A stretch of 11,141 bases of DNA from Elusimicrobia bacterium HGW-Elusimicrobia-2. GTDB lineage: Bacteria; CG03. This document shows positions 1 through 7,400 of this stretch, one piece after another. The stretch lies in contig PHAM01000056.1 of the NCBI GenBank assembly GCA_002841685.1, positions 1 through 11,141 on the forward strand, read 5' to 3'. Both the position numbers and the translations under genes were made by a program. The notes beneath the pieces are model-generated. The model searched no databases, had not been told where the DNA came from, and saw only the letters and a program-made list of their open reading frames with translations. How positions within the stretch are numbered: the first letter of the stretch is position 1; every line of letters starts with the position of its first letter.

Positions 1-975
1 GCCGACGGACTCAGGCATCAGATGCTCGTAAGTTGCGGCGTTTTTCATAACCGCCGACACATGCACGCCTCCCTTGTGGGCGAAAGCGCTCCGGCCGACG
101 AAGGGCTGCTCTTTCTTCGGTATGAGGTTGGCGACCTCGTCTATGTAACGCGACACCTTTGTCAGCTTCCTTATTTCCTTTGTGGTGATATTTTTCACGC
201 CGGGACCTTTTTTAAGGACAAGATTGGCCATGACAGACGCCAGATTCGCGTTGCCGCACCTTTCCCCCCATCCGTTGAGCGTGCCCTGCACCATTTCGGC
301 ACCCGCCTCAACAGCCATGAGAGAATTCGCCACCGCGAGGTCACAGTCGTTGTGCGCGTGAATACCAAATTTACTTTTCGGAAAGCGCGCTCGGACAACT
401 TTCATTATATCCGTTATCTCACAGGGCATGCTGCCGCCATTCGTGTCGCAGAGACATAGCCAGTCGGCGCCGGCCTCGTCCGCCGCCCCAAGCGTTGAAA
501 GGGCATACTCTTTGTTTTCTTTGTAGCCGTCGAAAAAATGTTCGGCGTCATAGATCACCTCTTTCCCCGTTTTTTTCAGATATTTGACCGAATCTTTTAT
601 CATGTTGATATTTTCATCCGGCGTCGTCCCCAAAGCCTCTTTCACATGCAGAAGCGAGGTCTTGCCGAATATGCAGAAAACATCGGGCTTAGCCTTCACC
701 AGCTGCATGAGATTCTTGTCCGATGAGGCAGGGATATTTTTTCTGCGGGTTGAGCCGAACGCCGCCAGTTTTGAGGGCGAGAGCGCTATTTTCTGCATCC
801 TCTTGAAAAAACCCGCGTCTTTCGGATTTGATCCGGGCCAGCCGCCCTCGATGTAATGGATGCCGAGCTTTTTCAGAGCCTTCGCTATGTTTATCTTGTC
901 TTCTATGCCGAGGGATATGCCCTCTGCCTGGGTGCCGTCCCTCAGAGTCGTATCAAAAAGAATCACTTTTTTCAT
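1..975 (-). CDS. cimA: (R)-citramalate synthase, N-terminal 325 residues, cut by window edge
   Basis: Condenses pyruvate with acetyl-CoA to give citramalate, the first step of the threonine-independent route to 2-oxobutyrate and isoleucine; cytoplasmic. Seen: the frame stays open from ATG at 975 to the left edge. It belongs to the HMG-CoA lyase-like TIM-barrel family, with LRDGTQAEG at residues 11-19 (catalytic R12, metal ligand D13), the metal-binding motif GIHAHND at 204-210, NGWGERCGNANL at 234-245 and AFAHKGGVHV at 297-306. The YIEGGWPGSNPKD stretch (41-53) and DTNGG (177-181) look like the CimA clade rather than LeuA (2-isopropylmalate synthase) or homocitrate synthase; this is from family memory, not alignment. 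The regulatory C-terminal domain, expected to bring the family to roughly 500 residues or more, lies outside the window. Its ATG overlaps the aspartate kinase stop as ATGA, and an AAGGA site at 985-989 lies 9 bases upstream, inside the preceding gene, so coupled translation is likely. LeuA-type activity is the main alternative. Confidence 0.9.
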   Translation of the reverse strand, partial: MKKVILFDTTLRDGTQAEGISLGIEDKINIAKALKKLGIHYIEGGWPGSNPKDAGFFKRMQKIALSPSKLAAFGSTRRKNIPASSDKNLMQLVKAKPDVFCIFGKTSLLHVKEALGTTPDENINMIKDSVKYLKKTGKEVIYDAEHFFDGYKENKEYALSTLGAADEAGADWLCLCDTNGGSMPCEITDIMKVVRARFPKSKFGIHAHNDCDLAVANSLMAVEAGAEMVQGTLNGWGERCGNANLASVMANLVLKKGPGVKNITTKEIRKLTKVSRYIDEVANLIPKKEQPFVGRSAFAHKGGVHVSAVMKNAATYEHLMPESVG

Positions 976-2204
976 AATTTAAATTCCTTAGCTATAACTT
1001 TCACCGCCTTAGCCGTGTTTTTCTCGTCTATAACGCAGGATATCTTTATTTCCGAGGTCGAGATCATCTCTATGTTTATTTTGTTTTTCGCCAGCACCCT
1101 GAAAAGCCTTGCCGCCACGCCGCTGTGAGTCTTCATGCCGCTGCCGACGATTGACACCTTGGCGATATTTTCTTTAACCAGGATATCCCTGAGCCGCATC
1201 TTCTTTCTGACGGCTCCAAGGATTTTGCGGGCCCTGTTGAGCTCGCTCCTCTTCACGGTGAATGAAATATCGTTAACGGGCGTCCCTGATTCCGGCGAAC
1301 TCTTAGCGGACGACTGGATTATCATATCCACGCAGATGTTCTTATCGCTGAGCGCCTCAAATATGTCCGCCGCTATGCCCGGCCTGTCCGGTACGCCCGA
1401 CACATTTATCTTCGCCTGATCCCTGTCTTCCGTAACGCTCCTGACAACCAGTTTTTCCAGCAATTTATCCTCCCCGCATATAATCGTGCCCTTCTTTCTG
1501 CTGAAAGTGCAGGCGACCTCAAAAGACACATTTCTATTTTTCGCAAGCTCCACGGCGCGCGCCTGCATGACGCCCGCTCCGGCGGAGGCCATTTCAAGCA
1601 TTTCGTCGTAGCTTATTATATCAATTTTTTTCGCCCTGGCGTAAACTTTCGGATTGGCGGTAAAAATACCCTCCACATCGGTGAAGATCTTACACCGGGC
1701 GTTCAAAACAGAGGCTATGGCTATGGCCGTCAGATCGCTGCCGCCGCGGCCGAGCGTTGTGATCTCGCCCTTAAGGCTGATCCCCTGAAAACCCGCCACG
1801 ACCGCCACAAAGCCTTTTTTGAGCGCCTCAACGAGTTTCGCGGACGAAACGGATTTTATCCTGGCGTTGCTGAAATTGCCGTCGGTGATTATCTCCAGTT
1901 GATGGCCGGTGAAAGAAACGACTTTCTGGCCCATGTCCCAAAGCGCCATCGCCAGGAGCGCTATTGTCTTCTGCTCGCCCGTGGCAAGTAACATATCCAT
2001 TTCCCGCACATGGGGATTGGCTGATATGCCCGCGGCCTCTTTTATCAGATCGTCGGTCGTGTCACCGGGGGCTGAAACGACAACCACCGGTTTATATCCC
2101 ATATCGGCGAAAGACTTCACCCTTTCGGCGACATATTTTATCTTTTCGGGATTCGCTACGGAGGAGCCGCCGAATTTCAAAACTATCACTTCCTTTTTTT
2201 TCAT
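972..2204 (-). CDS. lysC: Aspartate kinase (aspartokinase), monofunctional, with two ACT domains
   Basis: Phosphorylates L-aspartate with ATP to give aspartyl-4-phosphate, the entry step for lysine, methionine and threonine synthesis. At 410 residues it has the usual length of monofunctional bacterial enzymes. The amino-acid kinase domain spans about residues 5-250: KFGGSS at 10-15 (nucleotide/phosphate loop), SAPGDTTDDL at 44-53, GRGGSDLTA at 152-160 and FTDVEGIFTANP at 174-185, then MASAGAGVMQARAVELA at 205-221. Two ACT-type regulatory regions follow, about 264-335 and 345-410, the second containing SIVGSGMKTHSGVA (351-364). This layout is that of enzymes feedback-inhibited by lysine and/or threonine; which effector applies here cannot be read from sequence. 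There is no homoserine dehydrogenase fusion. The start is an ATGA overlap with the thrB stop, and no clear Shine-Dalgarno site precedes it, so translation probably depends on reinitiation after thrB. The gene could equally be named ask or thrA-like; the enzyme call is firm, the symbol less so. Confidence 0.95.
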   Translation of the reverse strand: MKKKEVIVLKFGGSSVANPEKIKYVAERVKSFADMGYKPVVVVSAPGDTTDDLIKEAAGISANPHVREMDMLLATGEQKTIALLAMALWDMGQKVVSFTGHQLEIITDGNFSNARIKSVSSAKLVEALKKGFVAVVAGFQGISLKGEITTLGRGGSDLTAIAIASVLNARCKIFTDVEGIFTANPKVYARAKKIDIISYDEMLEMASAGAGVMQARAVELAKNRNVSFEVACTFSRKKGTIICGEDKLLEKLVVRSVTEDRDQAKINVSGVPDRPGIAADIFEALSDKNICVDMIIQSSAKSSPESGTPVNDISFTVKRSELNRARKILGAVRKKMRLRDILVKENIAKVSIVGSGMKTHSGVAARLFRVLAKNKINIEMISTSEIKISCVIDEKNTAKAVKVIAKEFKL

Positions 2205-3127
2205 TTGTGTTTATTTATAACAGCGCCACGCGCTCTTATGCCCGTGATGAACGCCTCACTCTTTACTCCGTGCAAGGCGAAAGCTCTTTTCATCGCGCGG
2301 GCAAGTTTTTTGGCGGTGGGCAGATTTTCGGCCAGCGCTCCGACGGAGGAACCCGATCCAGATATAAAAACGCCTTTCGCGCCGCTTCCGAGAGCCGCTT
2401 TTTCTACGCTGTCAAACCCTTTTATCAGTTTTTTCCTGTGAGGCGTGTGGATTTTGTCTTCAAACATAAAAGGCTCTATACGCCCCCGGTAAATCCCGTC
2501 CACGAGAGCCGCCGCGCGCGAAAGGTTAAAAACGGCATCCCTGAGCGCGTACTTTGCCGGCAGCATTTTTCTCGCCTTCGCGGTGCTGACATCAATATCC
2601 GGCACGACAATGCATAGCGGATTTTTAATGCTGCGGCCTATCGTCACCGCGGTGCCCCTGTCGGGATCGCAGATAACCACACCGCCCAGCAGAGAGGCGG
2701 CGGCGTTATCATAATGGCCCTCGTCTTTAGCGATGAGGCCGAGAATCTCGTGCTCATCCATTCCGAGGCCCGCGGCCTCATTAGCGAAAAGCACGCCGGC
2801 CACGCGCGCCGTCGCGGAAGACCCCATGCCCTTCATAAGAGGGATTTTGTTGACGGCTTTTATGGAAATAGCGCCCAGCTTCCTATAATCGAACTTTTTT
2901 TTCTTCCAGACCGACAGAGCGCTCTTGAAAATGATGTTGGATGAATCAGCCGGCAGCTTTCCGGCGCCGAAGCCGGATGTTGTGATATCAAGGCCTGAAG
3001 AGCCGCTCTGAATCGTGAATTCAAAACGGTTGCATATATTGAGCGCCGCGGCCAGAACATCATAACCGCATCCGAAATTGCCCGACGAACCCGGCACCTC
3101 AACAATGTATTTAACAGCTTTTTTCAT
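2201..3127 (-). CDS. thrB: Homoserine kinase (GHMP kinase family)
   Basis: Phosphorylates L-homoserine to O-phosphohomoserine, the substrate of threonine synthase; cytoplasmic. At 308 residues it fits the ThrB family. GHMP motif 1 is VPGSSGNFGCGYDVLAAAL at 11-29 (family form VPASTANLGPGFD). The ATP-binding motif 2 is PLMKGMGSSATA at 96-107. EGHYDNAAASLLGG at 136-149 matches the homoserine-kinase signature (ExHPDNxAPxLLGG), here with Y for P and S for P, and argues against mevalonate or other GHMP kinases. Motif 3 is ISGSGSSVGAL at 255-265. STAKARKMLP at 171-180 also fits the family. It is the first gene of the thrB-aspartate kinase-cimA run and overlaps the next gene by ATGA. No Shine-Dalgarno site precedes ATG 3127; instead a promoter -10 box ends 7 bases before it, suggesting a leaderless mRNA. 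Homoserine dehydrogenase and threonine synthase are not in the window. Confidence 0.93.
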   Translation of the reverse strand: MKKAVKYIVEVPGSSGNFGCGYDVLAAALNICNRFEFTIQSGSSGLDITTSGFGAGKLPADSSNIIFKSALSVWKKKKFDYRKLGAISIKAVNKIPLMKGMGSSATARVAGVLFANEAAGLGMDEHEILGLIAKDEGHYDNAAASLLGGVVICDPDRGTAVTIGRSIKNPLCIVVPDIDVSTAKARKMLPAKYALRDAVFNLSRAAALVDGIYRGRIEPFMFEDKIHTPHRKKLIKGFDSVEKAALGSGAKGVFISGSGSSVGALAENLPTAKKLARAMKRAFALHGVKSEAFITGIRARGAVINKHK

Positions 3128-3134
3128 AGGCGCA

Positions 3135-3163
3135 ATTATAGCAAAATAGTGTTAAACTGAAAA
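3135..3163 (-). promoter_or_regulatory. Sigma70-type promoter of the thrB operon, predicted leaderless
   Basis: Read on the minus strand: -35 TTTTCA at 3158-3163 (4 of 6 to TTGACA), a 17-base spacer, then a perfect -10 TATAAT at 3135-3140. Only 7 bases (TGCGCCT) separate the -10 from the thrB ATG (3125-3127), so transcription should start within about one or two bases of the start codon. A weak inverted repeat (TAAAC at 3153-3157, GTTTA at 3171-3175) straddles the -35 and could be an operator half-site pair, but 5-bp arms are not strong evidence. The whole 3128-3222 gap contains no gene. Confidence 0.65.
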
Positions 3164-3222
3164 ATATACGGTTTAGCAAATCATTTAAGAGTTGCGGATA
3201 ATGTCTCTCCCGCCGGCGGTTT

Positions 3223-4425
3223 TTATTCCTCCAGTTTTTTGCGGGCTTTCGCTATGCTGTCTTTTGACTGCTGATGTTCGGGATCGATCTCAAGAACTTT
3301 TTCCCATTCTTTTATCGCTTTTTTATATTTTCCCGCCGCATACAATTCCGACCCTTTGTTATAATGCTCTTTCATTTCCGCCTTGGTCTGCGCGGCCTTT
3401 TCCTCATCTTTCAAACGCTTGTTCTCCGCTTTTTTCTCAGCCTGTTCCTGCGCTTTCAGCCGGTCGGCCGATTTTTCGGCTTCGCGGGCACGGGCTTTCT
3501 CGCCGGCGCGCAGAGCGGAACTTCCCGAAGAAGCGAAAGCGTAATCAAGCGATATATACTGTCTGTTGGCATTGTTTTCCACATCTTCAAATCTAAGCGC
3601 GTAATTTAAAGAAAGAGCTCCCATGCCTATCCCGAAGCCTGCGGCAAAATTGCCGTCGTCCACACCTACGCGCGCGGCGAGATTCCCGGACAGCTTATAT
3701 TCCGCTCCGGCATTTATCTGATTATCATCTTCGTCGGATATTTTGCTTATATCAACAGCAAGAGTCATATCCCCGTCAAGAACGGCATACGCCGCGCCTA
3801 ACTTCGCGACTGTCGGAATATTCTCCTTTGTATCATTAGCCGTATCCCACTTGCGGGAACTGGCAATATCCTGAAGAACAACTCCCACGCTCAATTTTTC
3901 CGCCGGTTTAAAATTCACGCCCGCATCAAAACCAAAGCCCGCCGCTGAATTGTTGTCAATAGACGAAGATAAATATTTCAGATTCATTCCCGCGCTGGCC
4001 TTATCATATTTCTTCGCGTAAGTGACGGCTAATGACATATCGCTTGAATCAAACGAATCCCCCGTAAGGTAGGGTATTCCCGCCGACAGAGTCGCTCCGG
4101 GAATATCGCTCACTCCCGCGGAAAGTGCCGAAAACGCGAGCGCTCCGTTGCCCAGAGGCATTCCATAGGAAAGCCACTGCATGCTCCTGCTGTTTGAAAG
4201 CATTGCCGTCATAAAGCTGACCTTGCTTCCTTCAAGCGAAGCGATTCCTGCGGGATTATAATAAGCCGCCGCGAGATCGCAGCTGACCGCGGCGAAAGCC
4301 GAGCCCATGCCCATGGCCCTGGCTGACACGCCCATTCTTAAAAACGGCATGGCGTCCACAGAATCCGCATGGACATAAGCGCCGCAAAAAAAGGCAATTC
4401 CTAAAACAGCTATTATTTTTTTCAT
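3223..4425 (-). CDS. PorV/PorQ-family outer-membrane barrel protein with C-terminal coiled coil and TPR
   Basis: Predicted outer-membrane beta-barrel of the PorV/PorQ (FadL-like) group; in Bacteroidota PorV acts in the type IX secretion system as the outer-membrane partner that receives C-terminal-domain cargo. The start is placed at ATG 4425 because GGGAGGA lies just upstream and the protein then opens with a signal peptide, MKKIIAVLGIAFFCGAYVHA, probably cleaved after residue 20. The frame is open up to ATG 4488, which would add 21 residues in front of the signal peptide. Residues 25-64 (MPFLRMGVSARAMGMGSAFA, then YYNPAGIASL) are the characteristic family N-terminus. About 21-299 shows alternating polar/hydrophobic barrel-like strands. 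About 300-350 is Lys/Glu/Ala-rich and likely coiled coil; 351-400 (YNKGSELYAAGKYKKAIKEW and following DPEH) is one TPR plus a helix, presumably periplasmic. It lies directly downstream of the giant secreted protein and is probably co-transcribed. It may instead be a general surface porin unrelated to secretion. Confidence 0.82.
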   Translation of the reverse strand: MKKIIAVLGIAFFCGAYVHADSVDAMPFLRMGVSARAMGMGSAFAAVSCDLAAAYYNPAGIASLEGSKVSFMTAMLSNSRSMQWLSYGMPLGNGALAFSALSAGVSDIPGATLSAGIPYLTGDSFDSSDMSLAVTYAKKYDKASAGMNLKYLSSSIDNNSAAGFGFDAGVNFKPAEKLSVGVVLQDIASSRKWDTANDTKENIPTVAKLGAAYAVLDGDMTLAVDISKISDEDDNQINAGAEYKLSGNLAARVGVDDGNFAAGFGIGMGALSLNYALRFEDVENNANRQYISLDYAFASSGSSALRAGEKARAREAEKSADRLKAQEQAEKKAENKRLKDEEKAAQTKAEMKEHYNKGSELYAAGKYKKAIKEWEKVLEIDPEHQQSKDSIAKARKKLEE

Positions 4426-4428
4426 TAT

Positions 4429-4435
4429 TCCTCCC
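4429..4435 (-). promoter_or_regulatory. Ribosome binding site that fixes the PorV-like start at 4425
   Basis: GGGAGGA on the minus strand, with its GGAGG core 4 bases before ATG 4423-4425. It is the best Shine-Dalgarno site in the window. The competing upstream ATG at 4488 has only a distant AAGG about 13 bases away, so the downstream start is preferred. Confidence 0.75.
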
Positions 4436-4484
4436 ACTACACTCGCATTATTCATATTTCCGCTCGACATTTTCATAAGGGCGC

Positions 4485-7400
4485 TCATCGCAGTAACGCT
4501 GCCTTAATCACCTTGCTGTCGGTCCCCTGCGAAGTATCGGCTTCAATTCTTATGAGATAAACACCGTTCGCGAGAAGCTTGTTTCCGTTGGTGCGGCCAT
4601 TCCAGAAGACATCATTCCCGTTGCTCAGAGAATTCGTCTTTGATGTGTACACAAGTTTTCCGCCGAAGTCATAAACTTTGAGCGTAATGTTAGCGTCCGA
4701 TGTCATATTAACTTTAATCTGAGCGTCATATCCTGAAGTCGGGTTATACGGGTTCGGCGCAATATAAGCGCTCGTTATCCCTACCGCTCCGCCGACAGTA
4801 AAAGAAATTGCCTGCGTGGTTGATATTCCCTGCTCGTTTGTCGCCGTTATGGCAAGCGTGTGCGCACCGTCGAAAAGCTGAAGTCCGGGCCTCACTTTAT
4901 ATTTGGCCGAAGTTGCTCCTGATGTATTAAGCGCCGTCTCAACATCAGCATTTGCATTGACGATATTTTCATCTACAAGTCCGTTGCCATCGTTGTCAAT
5001 ACCGTCTCTGTAAGCCTCATCGTCGAATGAAGCAGTCCTGTCAACACCGTCAAGTATCACCTTCACTTCTCTTATAGCCGAAAAGCCGTCCAGAATATCA
5101 GCTTCAATTATCGGAGACTTTCCAGCCATACCGCCGCTCGCCGGTGACACAAACGTCACAGCGGGGGCAGTGTTTATCACGGCCAAGCAATATTTTGAAA
5201 AATGATTCGTGGTGAAAGTCACCGTATTCCCGACGGTGTTTCTCGTTACGCCCATAATTCCATCCGCGGACCATATCCCTTTGCTCTCGTCCCAGTAAGC
5301 AACGCCTAACTTTGTTTCGTCCATGCCCGAAACTTCCGCGTCTGTATAGGACATATTGATCGTGCATGTGTTTCTCACTTTAAACGCCTCAGGTTCCGAA
5401 AGCAAAAATTCCCACGGCTCGCCGACAGGGGTAATCAAAGAAGTCTGAGCCGCCGGGAGTGTCGGCATTGACGCAGGCATAACAGCAAGAGCGCTCGTGT
5501 TTTCAAGAGCCGCCCCGAATGGCCCAGCAGCTAAAGTAACTCTGCCCACTGTAATACCACCAGGATTCGTCCCTGCGGCAACAACCGCGAATGACTGAGA
5601 AGCCGAAAGTATGTTGCCTGATATGTCCGTAGCATTTATTACAATCATGCCGTTTCCGCCGCCGAATAATTCCGACAGGTCCATTGACGCCGTCCAGACG
5701 CCGCTTGAACTTGAAACATTCAGATAACGGTCAATATGCGTGCCGCCGCCTGCCATAAGAAGGCGAGCATTAACCTCTGTCAGCGTTTGACTTGATGCAA
5801 TTATGAGAGAGCCAGTCATTGTTTGTTCAACTCCGGCGTATGACTGTGAAAACGCCGCCCCCGAAACAGCCAGCGAAATTCTATTTTCCGGATTAAGCGC
5901 AACCAAACGGTTATTTGCGGCATCTCTCTTTATCACTACCGTCGCCACCGGTGTTATGTCCGAGTCCGCTTCGCCGGGGCCTGCCGGATACTGCGAAATC
6001 GCTCTGACTTCGTAAGTCCCCGCATCAAGCAGCGTTGACAAAGTTCTTGTCCATGTGTTTCCCGCGAAGCCGAAGGTACTATCCGCAGCGCCATCAACCC
6101 CGAGGTACTCCCAGTTTGACGCGCCCTGCAAACGGTATTCAAACTGCACCTGCGAAACAAGCTCATCGTATTCCACAGCGGTAAGCCATCCTCCTGTCGT
6201 GCAGGAAATTATTGACGCAGGTTTTATTGCCGGTTTGCTTGAGTCAACCGCGATTGTCACCGTCGCGGGAGACGGATCTGCATTACCGTCATCGTCAATG
6301 CAGAGAATCCTCAATTCATAATTGCCGTCGATGAGCGTAATCCCGTTCGGCGGGAAAACCGCCCCGACACTATCGTCCGGAGCCGTGTTCGTTGACCATG
6401 TGTCCCACGTACCGGTGACTGCAATCCTGTACTGATAGTAAAGAACCCCATCATCATCTATAGGCAAACTGCAACCAACACGGATAAATTTATTCGACGT
6501 CGTTACAATGTCTCCCGAACGCACCTGAAGGCCGTCAACATCCCTTACACTCGCGGGATTCGGCGTAACGTCTTTGAAATTGATTTTTTTCGCCACGGCA
6601 TCAGTCCTGCCTGATTTATCCATAAGCGTCGCGGTGAGCTGCTCCTGCTGGTTATCTTCGCTTACAGAAATATTAACCATCATTGTCCCGCTGAATTTAT
6701 ACGGGTCAGCCAATGTGCCCGAACCCGTGTGTGAATACAGTTCATTGCTCGGGCTCCATGAATACTTGTCTGAAGCTATAGCGCCGCCTGTTGTGAATGT
6801 CAGTTTCTCTATATCGGAATCCAGCGTTGTCACCGACCAATTATAAACCGTGCCCATACTAAGGTCTATTTGCGAAGCAGAAGACGCGTTCACGGTATAA
6901 TCAAGTATTTCCGGATTCGTGGCGTCAAGAATAACATTTATGGACGCTGACTCGGCAATATTGCCCGCCTCATCCACGGCGACCGCTTTCAGCAGACAGT
7001 TATTTATATCGTTGGCATAATTCACGCTCGGCGTCCAGGGTTGCGTCCACTCATCTTCGGTGGGATCCTCATTGGCTATCCTTGTCCATATGTAACCACC
7101 GTCAAGTGAATACATGAAATACACATAACCGTTATCCATATCCGCAGTGTCCGTAACCTGCGCATACAAGGCTTTTGCCACGCCCGTCTCGAGCCTATCT
7201 CCGTCGGCCGGTACAGTTATGCTCACAGAAGTCGGAGCCGAATTATCAACAACCAAAGCAAAGGCGGCCGGGGCAGAATCGGATATACCCCGTGAATCCT
7301 TAGCGACCGCTCTCACTTCATACGAACCGGAAAGCCCTGTAACATTCCACACGGCTGTAAAAGGCGCGATAACAATTCTTGAATCAACTCCGCCATCATC

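Noticed and set aside
22-459. Plus-strand open frame of 145 codons
   Set aside because: Antisense to cimA, whose HAHND and NGWGERCGN motifs are encoded on the other strand here.
1964-2617. Plus-strand open frame of 217 codons spanning the aspartate kinase and homoserine kinase genes
   Set aside because: It lies antisense to two genes with complete family motifs, has a low-complexity Arg/Ser/Phe-rich composition and resembles no family I know; it is a shadow frame.
3153-3175. Inverted repeat TAAAC / GTTTA around the thrB -35 as an operator or attenuator
   Set aside because: Arms are only 5 bp with a 13-base spacer in A+T-rich DNA; noted with the promoter but not called as a site.
3210-3227. 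CCGCCGGCGG palindrome followed by a T-run on the plus strand, as a possible terminator near the PorV-like stop
   Set aside because: It can form only about 3 base pairs around a 4-base loop, and the T-run is on the strand opposite to all genes here; too weak to call.
5104-5367. Minus-strand 87-codon frame inside the giant gene
   Set aside because: Out-of-frame overlap within a continuous 2151-codon reading frame; composition is not protein-like.
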